Origin: Atrina japonica
Taxonomy: Eukaryota > Mollusca > Bivalvia > Pterioida > Pinnidae
Direction: 5' to 3'
DNA: 64,000 bases
NCBI GenBank assembly: GCA_030159075.1
Contig: BROG01000290.1
Coordinates: 792,129-856,128, forward strand
Below are positions 1 through 10,539 of this stretch, one piece after another; position 1 is the first letter of the stretch; every line of letters starts with the position of its first letter. The notes beneath the pieces are model-generated. The model searched no databases. It saw only the letters and a program-made list of their open reading frames with translations, and was not told where the DNA came from. The position numbers and the translations under genes are program-made.

Positions 1-1122
1 TGAGCTGGTTTCCCGATCCTTCCCATGTTATATCTGTTTCCGGAGTTCATATGGTATATATCGTCATTGAGCATTATTTTTCCATTCCTGATAGGATGGG
101 ATTCATACTTGACATCGTTTGAACTTCTGTAGTAAACTAGTATCGGAATATATCCCCATTGGTTGATGTCCTCTACGCCATTAATTGTAAACGTATTCTG
201 AACTGCGTGGTATATTTGTGAAGTCTTCACAACATTTTCGTTTGGTATTGAATATGGCTCTCTCTCTGGTTCTGATACTCTAACCGGGAAATTTTCCTTA
301 CTCTCCGATGAACTTTCCGGTTTTACATACCGTAGGTAAGGGAAGTACTTTGCGATTATTTCATTATTTGTTGTCATGTCGTGTTCAACGTAATGTCCTC
401 TCCGTCGATGCTTTGACGCACTCCTTCTTTTACGGATATTAGGGATATCGTTCATTGAAAGGGGTTCACAAAGTCCCCTGTTACATCTACAATATTTGGA
501 TCTGCAATCTTCATTAACTCGGCATCGATGTGGTGTATTTTCGTATTCATAGTAAATGTCTGTCCATTCGTTTCTATAAGAGTCCTTATTTTTCAAACTG
601 CTGAAAGGTTTTAACACGTCATCCGCTCCGTGTCCACCTTGAACATTCGGATAATCTAAAAAGGGATCTATACCGTTTTTTATTTGGTTCTTTCGGATCT
701 TTTCCCAAAGGTAATCAACAAAACAATGATGCATCCAAAATAGAGGATCACTTGGAGAGAGATTTAAATTATCCAGCCAACCTCCAATCCATGCATGTAC
801 CGATCCATGTAAAGCCTCTAAATTAAGATGAGGGGGTGCAAACGGACTACAAAATTCCTTGGTATGCAATTTATTAACAAGCGTTTCTAATGTTTTCGTA
901 CTGAATGGTGAGCCATTAGTACCGACGTTTCTTATGAGCAACCCGAGAGTTTCATGTTTCCATCCAGCAAACGGTCCCCTATTAACAACTCCTTTACCAG
1001 GTCCAGCAAAGCGATCAGAAAAAAGTATCGATGAAGCTGGGTATTTCATACGATCTTCCAGTGAGGAATCCCAATAGGGCAATGTGACATGCGGTACTTT
1101 TTCTCGCAATTTCATTTCGAAA
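1..1122 (-). CDS. Tyrosinase, exon 3 (copper site B and C-terminal region; continues beyond the window)
   Basis: Type-3 copper oxidase that hydroxylates or oxidises phenols to quinones. In molluscs such secreted enzymes act in shell periostracum and matrix tanning, pigmentation and immunity (family knowledge). The exon follows an AG acceptor (minus strand, 1124-1123) and stays open to the window edge, about 374 codons. It opens with FEMKLREKVPHVTLPYWDSS, the usual sequence after copper site A. Copper site B follows: LEALHGSVHAWIGG (His at about residues 302 and 306 of the joined protein), then DPLFWMHHCFVD (His about 328/329). A small Cys-rich stretch comes next (HRCRVNEDCRSKYCRCNRG), then an Arg/Lys-rich linker and a conserved-looking C-terminal region. 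All expected copper-B histidines are present. One leading base completes a Tyr codon split with exon 2, confirming the join. Which tyrosinase subfamily it belongs to cannot be said. Confidence 0.93.
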
Positions 1123-1660
1123 CTAAAAATATACAAATAATAAATGTTCGATAAGTACATGTCACCTGGCCTGGATGAAAATGTTTTAATTTCTTAAATA
1201 TTGCCTTAGTTAATGGAACAAATAACTTGCAAATTTATCATATATAGGTTCTTATATCCGTGAAATATTGAAATGCAAACAATTTCTAAGATATAATTAA
1301 TTTCCTTCTTGCTTAAATGCAAATTTTATCCTCGCCAGACCCACCTGTTTGACCACCAGTTCCCAAACAAAGCGAAGCGACAAATAAGTATGACCGAGCG
1401 TTTTAAGTCTCAATGTATCGTACCTCCAGTCTTTTCTCGCTTATACTTAGCTACGATATCTTGCCAGTGTACTACCGGCTGATCGTTGATCGCTATTTTA
1501 CAAACTATTATAATCTTAAACCCTTGATGATTTAAGAAGTTATTTTATATGATGATATTTTCTCCATCTTTTAGAAAAACCTTATGTCCGATCCACATAA
1601 GATGGTGGGGTGGAGTAACCGTTTGATTTTAGCAAAAGGTATGGTTACAATAACTTCATT
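1123..1660. other. Intron 2 sequence without recognised features
   Basis: AT-rich intron DNA of the tyrosinase gene between exon 3 and a dispersed repeat. The CTAAAAAT at 1123-1130 gives the exon-3 acceptor on the minus strand. No coding or RNA gene is seen. Confidence 0.6.
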
Positions 1661-1689
1661 TTTCTTCCGTTCTCGTACCAATTGACTTG

Positions 1690-1885
1690 CAATATAAAAA
1701 TCTCAGATACCAAAGTATAAATCTTTAGGATGTCCAGGATATATATCCAAAACTGGTAAAACTGGGCCAAAACGGCCTCAGAGGTGGGATTAGGTGCCAT
1801 GGAGGAGTAACCTTTTGACTGGTAACACCCGCCGTGAGTCCACAATAAAAATCAAATGAATAAGTGAGGAACGAATCCTTGTCAC
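1690..1885 (+). repeat. Dispersed repeat family R1, copy 1
   Basis: About 190 bp sharing the words ATACCAAAGTATAAATCTTT, AGGATGTCCAGGATAT, GGTGGGATTAGGTGCCATGG and CACCCGCCGTGAGTCCACA with copies near 12240, 22900 (inverted), 26185 and 28285. It is non-coding; the superfamily is not recognised. It lies in tyrosinase intron 2. Confidence 0.7.
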
Positions 1886-2009
1886 AATTGGTACAGATGT
1901 CTCAACAACCGCTATCGAACAGGCAACTTAACATTTCACTTAATGAAACACAGTAATCGCAAACAAGTTTATTACATCGACCATAAAATTTGCGGATCAT
2001 TGATATCAA

Positions 2010-2420
2010 ACGCAGTTTTCGATATCCCTGTGTCAATAATTTGTCAGTGAGTAGTTTACCTCTGCATATGAAATGTTCATATGATGGAGACGTCGGGCAT
2101 ATCGGATCATTTATGAAACATAAACTCCATATACATACCATCGTCGTAAAACCACGGTCCGGAATCGTTGTGTCATTTCCTAACCGTTGTTTCATGCAAC
2201 TGAAATCTCTCTTGTATCTTTTTACTATTCATGAAGCTTCAGCCAATGCGAGTAAACGGTGCTCGCATTCGTCAACCAATGAGATCGAACGAAGTTTTTA
2301 AATTTCAGAATTGTGTTGGATCAACAGATTATGCGATAACTTCCGTTGACAATCACAACAACTGTGATTGGATAAATTGGACACACCTACTCCAATACTC
2401 GTATTCATTATCTATGAGTG
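2010..2420 (+). repeat. Dispersed repeat with an inverted copy at 6470-6606
   Basis: The stretch CTGTGTCAATAATTTGTCAG...CATATGAAATGTTCATATG recurs in inverse orientation at 6606-6470. The part near 2180-2420 (TTTCATGCAACTGAAATC..., AATTGGACACACCTACTC) resembles sequence at 37855-37925. These look like old fragments of one element; no protein is supported. Confidence 0.5.
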
Positions 2421-2484
2421 ATTCGATCGCATGAAACCACGGGAAGGAAAGAGCATAGCGATTCCGGGCCGTAGTTTTACGACG

Positions 2485-3199
2485 ATGGATGTATACAAAT
2501 AGCATGATTTATACATACTACCATGGAAAACTCCCGTTGCATACAGGCAACATGATTTATACGTTCTACCATTCTACCATGGAAAACTCCCGATGTATAC
2601 AGACGGCATGAATTATACATACTACCATGGAAAACTCCCGATGTATACAGACGGCATGAATTATACATACTACCATGGAAAACTCCCGATGTATACAGAC
2701 GGCATGCATCATACATACTACCATGGACAACTCCCGATGTATACAGACAGCATGAGTTATACTTACTACCAAGGAAAACTCCCGATGTACACAGACAGCA
2801 TGAATTATACATACTACCATGGAAAACCCCCGATGTATACAGACAGCATGAATTATAAATACCACCATGGAAAACTCCCGATGTATATAAACGGCATGAA
2901 TTATACATACTACCATGGGAAACTCCCGATGTATACAGACAGCATGAGTTATACTTACTACCAAGGAAAACTCCCGATGTACACAGACGGCATGAATTAT
3001 ACATACTACCATGGAAAACTCTCGATGTATACAGACGGAATGAATTATACATACTACCATGGAAAACTCCCGATGTATATAGACGGCATGAATTATACAT
3101 ACTACCATGGAAAACAACCGTTGTATACCTACTGCGTGAGATATACTTAATACCATTGGAAAACTCCCGATGTATACAGACAATATGAATTATACTTAC
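2485..3199. repeat. 48-bp minisatellite at the start of tyrosinase intron 2
   Basis: About 14 tandem units with a 48-bp period, each containing (minus strand) ATCGGGAGTTTTCCATGGTA then GTATGTATAATTC. The unit matches the exon-2/intron-2 junction itself: the exon ends ATCGGGTTTATCTCTGGTA and the intron begins GTAAGTATAATTC. The first unit therefore contains the real donor. Two internal units keep GTAAGT; most have GTATGT. Because 48 is a multiple of three, long open frames appear on both strands (a 16-residue repeat of the type MYTDGMNYTYYHGKLP on plus). These are a by-product of the period, not evidence of coding. Confidence 0.92.
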
Positions 3200-3312
3200 T
3201 ACCAGAGATAAACCCGATGCCATCCAACGAATGCTGGGCCATAATGTGCAAATGGTGCTCTGCTACCCGGATGTAAGTTGACGATGGCATCATACATGTT
3301 GGGAGAAAAACT
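3200..3312 (-). CDS. Tyrosinase, exon 2 (copper site A)
   Basis: A 113-nt exon too short for ordinary ORF lists. It begins after an AAG acceptor at 3315-3313 in phase 0, encodes 37 residues plus two bases, and ends at a consensus GTAAGT donor (3199-3194). It contains NLHPGSRAPFAHYGPAFVGW followed by HRVYLW, the copper-A signature with His in LH, AH and WHR (about residues 173, 182 and 191). The usual AHGG is AHYG here. Joined to exon 3 the spacing becomes WHR-x-Y-L-x-x-x-E, exactly that of the family. An alternative donor three bases upstream (GTAGTA) would shorten this spacing by one residue and is less likely. The last ~20 nt are copied into the adjoining minisatellite. Confidence 0.88.
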
Positions 3313-3455
3313 CTTCATAAAAACAAGATTTTGATAAAACAAGATTAGATATAAAGTCAACTGATCACATGATGGTACAGTTTGACTAATTACAAATTAG
3401 AAATCTAATGTTATCTTCATTTATATTCTATTTCGTCGTACCATTGGAATGTTCT

Positions 3456-3744
3456 GTTTGTTTGTTTGTTTATTATTGTTTAACGACCCACTCAAGAATA
3501 TTTCACTCATATGGAGACGTCACCAATTGCCGGTGAAGGGCTTCAAATTTTGGCCTATGCTCGGTACTTATGGCCATTGAGCAGTGAGGGTTCTTTAACA
3601 TGCCGACACCTACTGTGACACAAGACCTCGGTTTTTACTGTCTCATCCGAAAGGCAGGAAACCAACCTGCCGCCGGCTGGACTCGAATTCACGACCTAAC
3701 GATCAAAGGTCGAGCGCGCTACAGACTGAACCAGGTCGGCTCGA
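3456..3744 (-). mobile_element. tRNA-derived SINE, near full length, in tyrosinase intron 1
   Basis: On the minus strand the element starts with a tRNA-like head, with A box TGGTTCAGTCTGTAGCGC and B box GAATTCGAGTCC. It continues through a conserved body (GTGTCACAGTAGGTGTCGGC, CTCACTGCTCAATGGCC, TTTGAAGCCCTTCACCGGCA) and ends with GTGGGTCGTTAAACAATAAT. The body is shared with copies near 19.8, 27.1, 29.5 and 48.1 kb. It fits the conserved-core tRNA-SINEs common in molluscs (MetaSINE-like; inference). Confidence 0.82.
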
Positions 3745-3749
3745 GAATG

Positions 3750-4430
3750 TTCTGATGGCGCCGATTATTGAAGAGTATTGCATGAATTTACTATTTCATG
3801 ACGCTATTATAACTAAAACCGTTCATCATTCCATGGGTAGCATCAAAGAATTCTTCAAATGTCTTGGTAATTATTTTCCAAATCTGTTGTATTTTGATTG
3901 AGAAAATAAAGAAATCAGAGAATATCATATAATGAAATTCATGACAAACATTAATTAACTGTAAACCTGGAAATTTGTTATTTCGCTATTTTCGTCCTTA
4001 AATGAGAGGGCGAATTTAAAACGGAAGCAAAATTCTCAAGCTAATTAACTGAAGCACGTGAATAAATTTAGAACTTGTCCTTCGCGAAAATAAAGCCCCG
4101 CGAAAATTTCCGGATTTACAGTTAAGTATTTTACACGTTTCTCATATGATTATTTGATGAGCCAACAGATGTGAAGTATAATAGGATTGCCTCGAAATTA
4201 TGTTGCAGAAACTCTTCACATGGAAATTCAGTTTACCCTCATCGCGAAATTTGCAAAACTGATACCCACATGAAGAGTACGACGTTAAAAGTAAATAATG
4301 CGTCAACACACGCAAATTAATGTCATGTCACAATCAATCGTCTGAAATTGATACCACATAATCAATTTCATTTACTGTAATGAAAAAACAGTGGAAAACG
4401 AAGACAAAAGCAAGTTGTCAATGTATTATG
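3750..4430. other. Intron 1 of tyrosinase, no recognised feature
   Basis: AT-rich intron sequence between the SINE and a dispersed repeat. No exon, RNA gene or array was found. Confidence 0.5.
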
Positions 4431-4431
4431 C

Positions 4432-4600
4432 ATTTATATATTATTAACGATACCAAAGTTATGGCTTTACAAATGAGACCAAAACAAATGCTTATGACGA
4501 TCGTTTCTGTCAATAACATGTCATCAGTTGAGCTCTAATTTGTTATAAATATATATTTCCAAAACAAAAGGTTGTATCATACAAGGCAATATAAGAAATC
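4432..4600 (+). repeat. Dispersed element D, copy 1
   Basis: Shares ATTAACGATACCAAAGTTAT, GACGATCGTTTCTGTCAATA and ATCATACAAGGC with copies at about 8858-9015, 9575-9690 and 16022-16078 (partial). It is non-coding. It sits 200 bp from the 34-bp array, as the 16-kb copy abuts a 62-bp array. Confidence 0.65.
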
Positions 4601-4798
4601 TAAAAGTATTCCACAGGCACCAAAAAAAATCTTAAATTCCCATATACTTTGTCAAAGTTGCTTGAGAAACTCAGTTTGGCAATTATTCACTTGCAAATGA
4701 TTAATTAAACCTTGGTATTTGTATATGCATACCACACTGGATCAGACGTTATTTTGACAAAATATTTACGAATAAAAGATTTATAAATCCAGTATAGC

Positions 4799-5335
4799 TC
4801 TTGAAGTTGAACTGACTTTATCGCTATTGACTTTGAGACGTTGAACTGACCTCATCGCTATTAACTTTGAGAAGTTGAACTGACTTTATCGCTATTAACT
4901 TTGAGAAGATGAACTGACTTTATCGCTATTAACTTTGAGAAGTTGAACTGACCTTATCGTTATTAACTTAGAGAAGATGAATTGACCTCATCGTTATTAA
5001 CTTTGAGAAGTTGAACTGACCTTATCGTTATTAACTTTGAGAAGTTGAACTGACCTTATCGTTATTAACTTTGAGAAGTTGAACTGACCTTATCACTATT
5101 AACTTTGAGAAGTTGAAATGACCCTATCTGTATTAACTTTGAGAAGATGAACTGACCTTATCGCTATTAACTTCGAGAAGTTGAACTGACCTTATCGTTA
5201 TTAACTTAGAGAAGTTGAAATGACCTTATCGTTATAAACTTTGAGAAGTTGAAATGACCCTATCTGTATTAACTTTGAGAAGATGAACTGACCTTATCGC
5301 TATTAACTTTGAGAAGTTGAACTGACCTTATCGTT
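4799..5335. repeat. 34-bp minisatellite straddling the exon 1/intron 1 junction of tyrosinase
   Basis: Sixteen units of 34 bp. On the minus (gene) strand the unit reads AACGATAAG|GTCAGTTCAAC followed by TTCTCAAAGTTAAT. The unit nearest the exon contains the real junction: AACGATAAG are the last nine coding bases of exon 1 (Asn-Asp-Lys) and GTCAGT is the donor. The other fifteen units repeat this junction. Most keep GTCAGT; three have GTCATT. Confidence 0.93.
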
Positions 5336-5803
5336 CTTTAACATGTTGACTGCTCTGTGGAAGTCATTACGTTCTTGGTCGGTTAAACATCTGTATTCTT
5401 TTCTTTTTCGTTTGTTTATTTGCCGCTTTATCCTTTCTCTGGCGTCTTTTATATGATTTCGAATGCTACGTTTGTTATACATCACTCTTCGGCTGTATCT
5501 CTTATCAAGACCAAGTGACTTTCTACACAGTTTAACGTCTCTGTCTAGTTTGGGGTCCATGTCATGACTATCTGAAGGTTTCCATCGCAAGTCGGGCGTC
5601 TGCATTATGTATTGGTTGATGCACATAAAATCGATATTTGATGCCAGATCCTTTTTAGCGTCACTATGGCGGATGGCATTTTCAAGGCATTCCTTCAAAA
5701 GTTTTGGCATTGGTTCCTCAATAATTAAGGCTTTCGTCGTGTCCACAATAAATAGCACTAACACAGTATGCATCAACAACCGAGTGATGTGAAACAACGC
5801 CAT
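5327..5803 (-). CDS. Tyrosinase, exon 1 (signal peptide and N-terminal region)
   Basis: Encodes 159 residues from the first ATG. Residues 1-25 form a signal peptide ([20 protein letters not shown] core, likely cleavage after DTTKA), so the enzyme is secreted. Residues 30-125 hold scattered Cys and a basic region. Residues about 135-159 contain [19 protein letters not shown], the typical tyrosinase segment before copper site A. The open frame runs on for seven residues to a TAA at 5303, but AAG|GTCAGT at 5329-5321 is a good donor. Joining there in phase 0 to exon 2 (SFSPNMYDAIVNLH) gives the family's expected continuity. The tail past 5327 is therefore intron, made of the first copies of a 34-bp minisatellite. 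Just upstream of the ATG lies TATTCAG, which could be a 3' splice site of an untranslated exon, and then a long TA tract. Confidence 0.85.
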
Positions 5804-5804
5804 C

Positions 5805-5957
<153 letters not shown>

Positions 5958-6038
5958 TGTCAATGTTATGTATTGTACACTATTATAGTAAAAAAACAAC
6001 CATTTTTTTAATAAAATGTCTTGGTTGTATAATTATTA

Positions 6039-6190
<152 letters not shown>

Positions 6191-6469
6191 CACAAATTGC
6201 TTGCGTCGTTCGATTTCAAATCTCAATTACCAGGAATCTGTTTCCACTTATACACTACTTAGTTTCATTTCTACAACTCAAAAATAATTTCCAAGTTTTG
6301 TTTTCTGAGATAAATGAGTCACAAACATTAAGATTTATCGATCTGCAAAATAAGTGTATTTTGATTGATCAATATAATTTGTACAATACATTTGGACACG
6401 AACTGGAAATAAGCAACCAGACTTGACGACATATGTGTCGATTTTGGAATTCCCATCGTCAAAATATCA

Positions 6470-6606
6470 AAATAGTAACATCCAGCAATCACCTGCATAT
6501 GGACCTCGCAGATGATCCGATATGCCATCGCATGTTCAACATATGAACATTTCATATACAGAGGCAAACTACTTACTGATAAGTTATTGACACAGAGATA
6601 TCGCAT
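6470..6606 (-). repeat. Inverted copy of the repeat at 2010-2130
   Basis: The minus strand reads CTGTGTCAATAACTTATCAG...TATATGAAATGTTCATATG, matching the plus strand at about 2028-2085 and extending over the AT-rich flank. A short open frame here is just the repeat. Confidence 0.55.
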
Positions 6607-7469
6607 TTGAAGTTAACGTTCCGCAAAGTTTACAGTCTTCGTCTGCAATTGCTGTTCCACGAAAAGGAATGTTGAGTTACCTGTTTGTTATCGGTTGTTG
6701 AGTCGTACGTACCAACCGTGACGAATATCGAAATCGAAATACATTTGGAGAAGTCAAGCGAAATTCAAGATAAACGTTTTTTTTTAAACTGACATAATAA
6801 TTGTTCATCAATTTTTTGTTGTTGGTCAAGACAACCAGACTACATGAACACAATATAATTTCAAATACATGTTCATCAAGACAAATTACGATGGTCTGAT
6901 CACAAAGGCTTAAGTTTGTCCATTTAAGGTATTACACATGTTAACGCCGTGATTGTATTTCCACAGACTACTAGTTATCTTGAATTGGTTTTACCGATTC
7001 TCAAAGACTACGTGTATCAGTTATCTGGAATAGGTTTTACCGATTCTCACAGACTACGTGTATCAGTTATCTGGAATTCCTTTTACCAAAAATTGAATGT
7101 AGGACCTCAGTTTGAGACTGGTTGGTAATCCCGGACCGGGGTCAAATTGGAGATGTTTAAAAAAAAGTGTTCTTGCTGGACAAGTCATTGAAACCGATGA
7201 GATTTCCTCTAACGATGAATCCTTGGGAAAGTAAAACGGAAAACTACATAAATAATATGCATGAAATATATAACATATACAGTATATGTTATGTATGATA
7301 TACATAAATTCATTCGATTTTTTTCAACTACGAGACAATAATTACGATATACTAAAATTAACCAGATCCTTAGTAGCTTTCTAAATTTCTAGCATTGTGA
7401 ATATAGATAGATGATGACGATTTACCTATACCAGAGATGACCGTATTAGGACCTTAAACATTATACATG

Positions 7470-8080
7470 TAGAAATAATTATCTTCGCATGAGTGCGTAT
7501 TATAGAAATGATTATCATGGCAATATGCATATTATAGAAATGACCATCATGGCAACAGTGCGGCGTTTTATAGGAATCATTACCGTGGTTTGAGTGTGTA
7601 TTATAGAAATAATTATCATGGCAATAGTGCATACTATAGAAATGACTATCATGGCAACAGTGTGGCGTTTTATAGGAATCATTACCATGGCAAGAGTGCG
7701 TTTTATAGAAATGATTACCGTGGCAAAAGTGCGTATTATAAAAATGATTACCGTGGCAAGAGTGCGTATTATAGAAATGATTACCGTGGCAAAGTGCGTA
7801 TTATAGAAATGATTACCGTGGCAAGAGTGCATATGATAGAAATGATTACCGTGGCAAAGTGAGTATTATAGAAATGATTACCGTGACAAGAGTCGATTTA
7901 TTGAAATGATTATTGTGGCAAGAGTGCGTATTATAGAAATAAATACCGTGGCAATAGTGTGTATTACAGAAATGATTGTCGTGATAATAATGCGTATTAT
8001 AGAAATTATTAGCGTGGCATTAGTGCGTATTATAGAAATGATCTTCGTGGTAACAGTGCTTCACGTACAAATAGGAGTTT
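7470..8080. repeat. 32-bp minisatellite array
   Basis: About 19 units of consensus AGTGCGTATTATAGAAATGATTACCGTGGCAA (given here as one 32-bp period built on GTGCGTATTATAG and ATTACCGTGGCAA). Units diverge towards both ends. Short open frames through it are incidental. Confidence 0.9.
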
Positions 8081-8671
8081 ATAAACATCATAGAAGTGAT
8101 CGCGGTCGTTTTTGACGTCTTTATAATAGTCAGAAAATCCTTGTTATTTAAAACATCATTAAAACCGGATATACGAAAATAAAAGTTATTATCAATCTAA
8201 TACAGAGTAAATAAAGTACACCATCATTTTCATATTAATTCCGGATTTTGTCTTTTTTAAACGGTCACATATGCTTTTATTATGTAAAACGTAGACGTGC
8301 TATTAGGGATCTTTTGTTTATACACAATCAATAGCAAAAGTTCCTTTCTTTTATGATCTACTATTTATACATTCATCTAAAGAACACTAGACTGTATGAA
8401 TGTGACAATGTCCGACGGATAGAACGATTGTTTGCAAAACACATCAGTTACAAAATATACTTTTAAACCCAATGTCGAAATTGACCTATCGCCTAGTGTC
8501 AGACATATGGCTGTTTATGTGGTTTTATTAATCACACAAGTGTTTGACGGGCCATTTAATTGTGACGTCATAATGGACGTCATAAGTTCGCCAAGAGGTG
8601 TCCTGTCGGGCATTTAGTCATTGTATGAAGCCAAGGAAGTATCTGACATAATTATCAGGCATTATATACAA

Positions 8672-8851
8672 TAAAACCTACTTTAGCGACCACCTGTGTA
8701 TAAAGACCACCTGATCGTAAAGACTGTTTATACTGTCTGCAACAGTACCATTTGTGTACAAATCAACCTCTATATAAAAACGACCTCCCTATAAAGACTG
8801 GTTTTGTTGTGTCCCTAAGGGGGGGTCTTTATATACAAGTTTCACTGTATT
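8672..8851. mobile_element. MITE family M1, copy 1
   Basis: About 180 bp with TTTAGCGACCACCTGTGTAT at one end and TATATACAAGTTTCACTGTA at the other, rich in inverted AAAGACCACCT/GGTCTTTATA words. Related copies lie near 20719, 21927 and 61168 (inverted). No protein is encoded. Confidence 0.7.
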
Positions 8852-8857
8852 ATGTTT

Positions 8858-9015
8858 TATGAATATCATTAACAATACCAAAGTTATAGTCTTATAAAAT
8901 AGGCCAAACAAAAGCTCAAAACAATCGTTTCTGTCAATAACAGCTGGAATTTAATATAAATGTATATTTCCGAAAGCAAAATTGGTATCATACAAGGCCG
9001 AACAATAAATCTTAT
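8858..9015 (+). repeat. Dispersed element D, copy 2
   Basis: Matches the copy at 4432: ATTAACAATACCAAAGTTAT, CAATCGTTTCTGTCAATAAC, GGTATCATACAAGGC. Confidence 0.6.
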
Positions 9016-9198
9016 AGACTAATTTTTCTGCCACATCCATCAATGAATACATAATGTTGAATCATCTGTAAGTTCCTAAATTTTGCGAATATTTTGGTTT
9101 CCACCCGGGAACTTACTTCTCTCAGATAGTGCGTGTATTACCGGCATTACCGTATTAAACGTGTAATTGTAGTTTTTACGTTTCCATAATCTTGTCCA

Positions 9199-9315
9199 GG
9201 GCCCACCGTCAACAAATTGAGTAAATTGCTCTCATTTGCTAACTTTTTAAAAATTGAATATTCAAAAGTGAGCAAAATGTTAGCAAATTACAATAATTTA
9301 CTAAAATTTTGACGA
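9199..9315. mobile_element. Short foldback element
   Basis: Arms of about 45 bp are inverted copies: CGTCAACAAATTGAGTAAAT...TTTGCTAAC on the left against GTTAGCAAAT...AATTTACTAAAATTTTGACG on the right. Typical of a small MITE. Confidence 0.65.
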
Positions 9316-9574
9316 TATAAATTTGTGTGGGAATCTTTTGGATAACAATTAACGAAAAACAAAATGTGTTTGTGTTTTAATCACATCAAAAGATAGAGTC
9401 AAAATTGTGATTAAAAATGAAAAATACCTCCAATGCGGTACTCAACAGTTTTCATTATTTTGTTCATCATTTTATATAGTGTTGCGTTATAAATATACAA
9501 TAATGATATCAAATCATAATATGAATAAAATTGTAACAAAAATTTCGTAAGCTTTCATCTCTAAATCATAAACA

Positions 9575-9690
9575 TATTATTAACGTAAACCCAAAGTTAA
9601 TGTTTTGCAAAAAGGGACCAAAACAAATACTCAAGACGATGAATTCTGTAAATAAGACTTCAACAGCTGAGTTTGAATTTAAAATAGATG
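9575..9690 (+). repeat. Dispersed element D, copy 3 (diverged)
   Basis: ATTATTAACGTAAACCCAAAG, GACCAAAACAAATACTCAAG and CAGCTGAG match copy 1 with more change. The sequence from 9690 to 10540 that follows is AT-rich with no gene seen. Confidence 0.5.
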
Positions 9691-10539
9691 TAGACCTAAA
9701 TAACCTAAACATATACTTAAATCCGTCTAAGAGTACCCACCATAAAAATATATGAGATGGATTATTTATTAGATGTGGTGGCGCCGGTCCCAGTCAGACG
9801 TCTTCATTCATTATCCTTTGTTATTGAGTTGTTTTGAAGTTGTATTTCAAATTTGAGATCTCCAAGTTGTCAGATTATTGAACTTGTAAATATACGTTAA
9901 AGGCAAATCGATACATTTACACATACATGTACTATGTTTTATACAGGTTTCTTTCGCAGTACCTAGCAAAAGGTTAAAAGCTTAAACTTTTACATCCAAG
10001 CTGCTGTTTTGTCCCTTGGTGCAAAGGCAGAACAAAAAGTTCATAAATAATAAATATTGTAAACAGACAGACATACAAAATGCACAATTGAAAAACAATA
10101 TATTTTGGCATATTGTAGGAATCAAAACAACAGTCAAAATCTACACAAATCTAGATGACATATCAAATTAATGTTCAAACATACAAATATATCATCTAAA
10201 ACCAAAATGGACCGATATACGATATCAGAGGAATAAAAAACAATAATATTTTAACAAATCTAGACAACTCAACAAATTATACTTAAAGCATACTATGGTT
10301 AATTGTGCTTGGCTGAAGACTTGTGACATTGATTTCCATGAAGCTAAATTGACAAAAGTAGAAACAAAGTGTCTTAACAATTACCAATTACACTAGCTAT
10401 ATTTAGGTAACGTAGATTCATAACTTGTATTTTTTATTCTTGACCTGCCCACCAGATATTTTTACTTCTTTAGACCTTTGACATCCAATTTTCGTGGAAC
10501 CTGTTTTTCCGATCGTAATTTATAAATTATATAAAGCTA

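Noticed and set aside
2566..3223. Minus-strand 200-250-codon repeat proteins
   Set aside because: They are open only because the 48-bp period is a multiple of three; the region is intron 2 of tyrosinase.
5303..5326. C-terminal residues VSSTSQS and stop of a stand-alone 166-residue protein
   Set aside because: These codons are the first copy of the intronic 34-bp minisatellite; a good donor and the tyrosinase family structure place the exon end at 5327.
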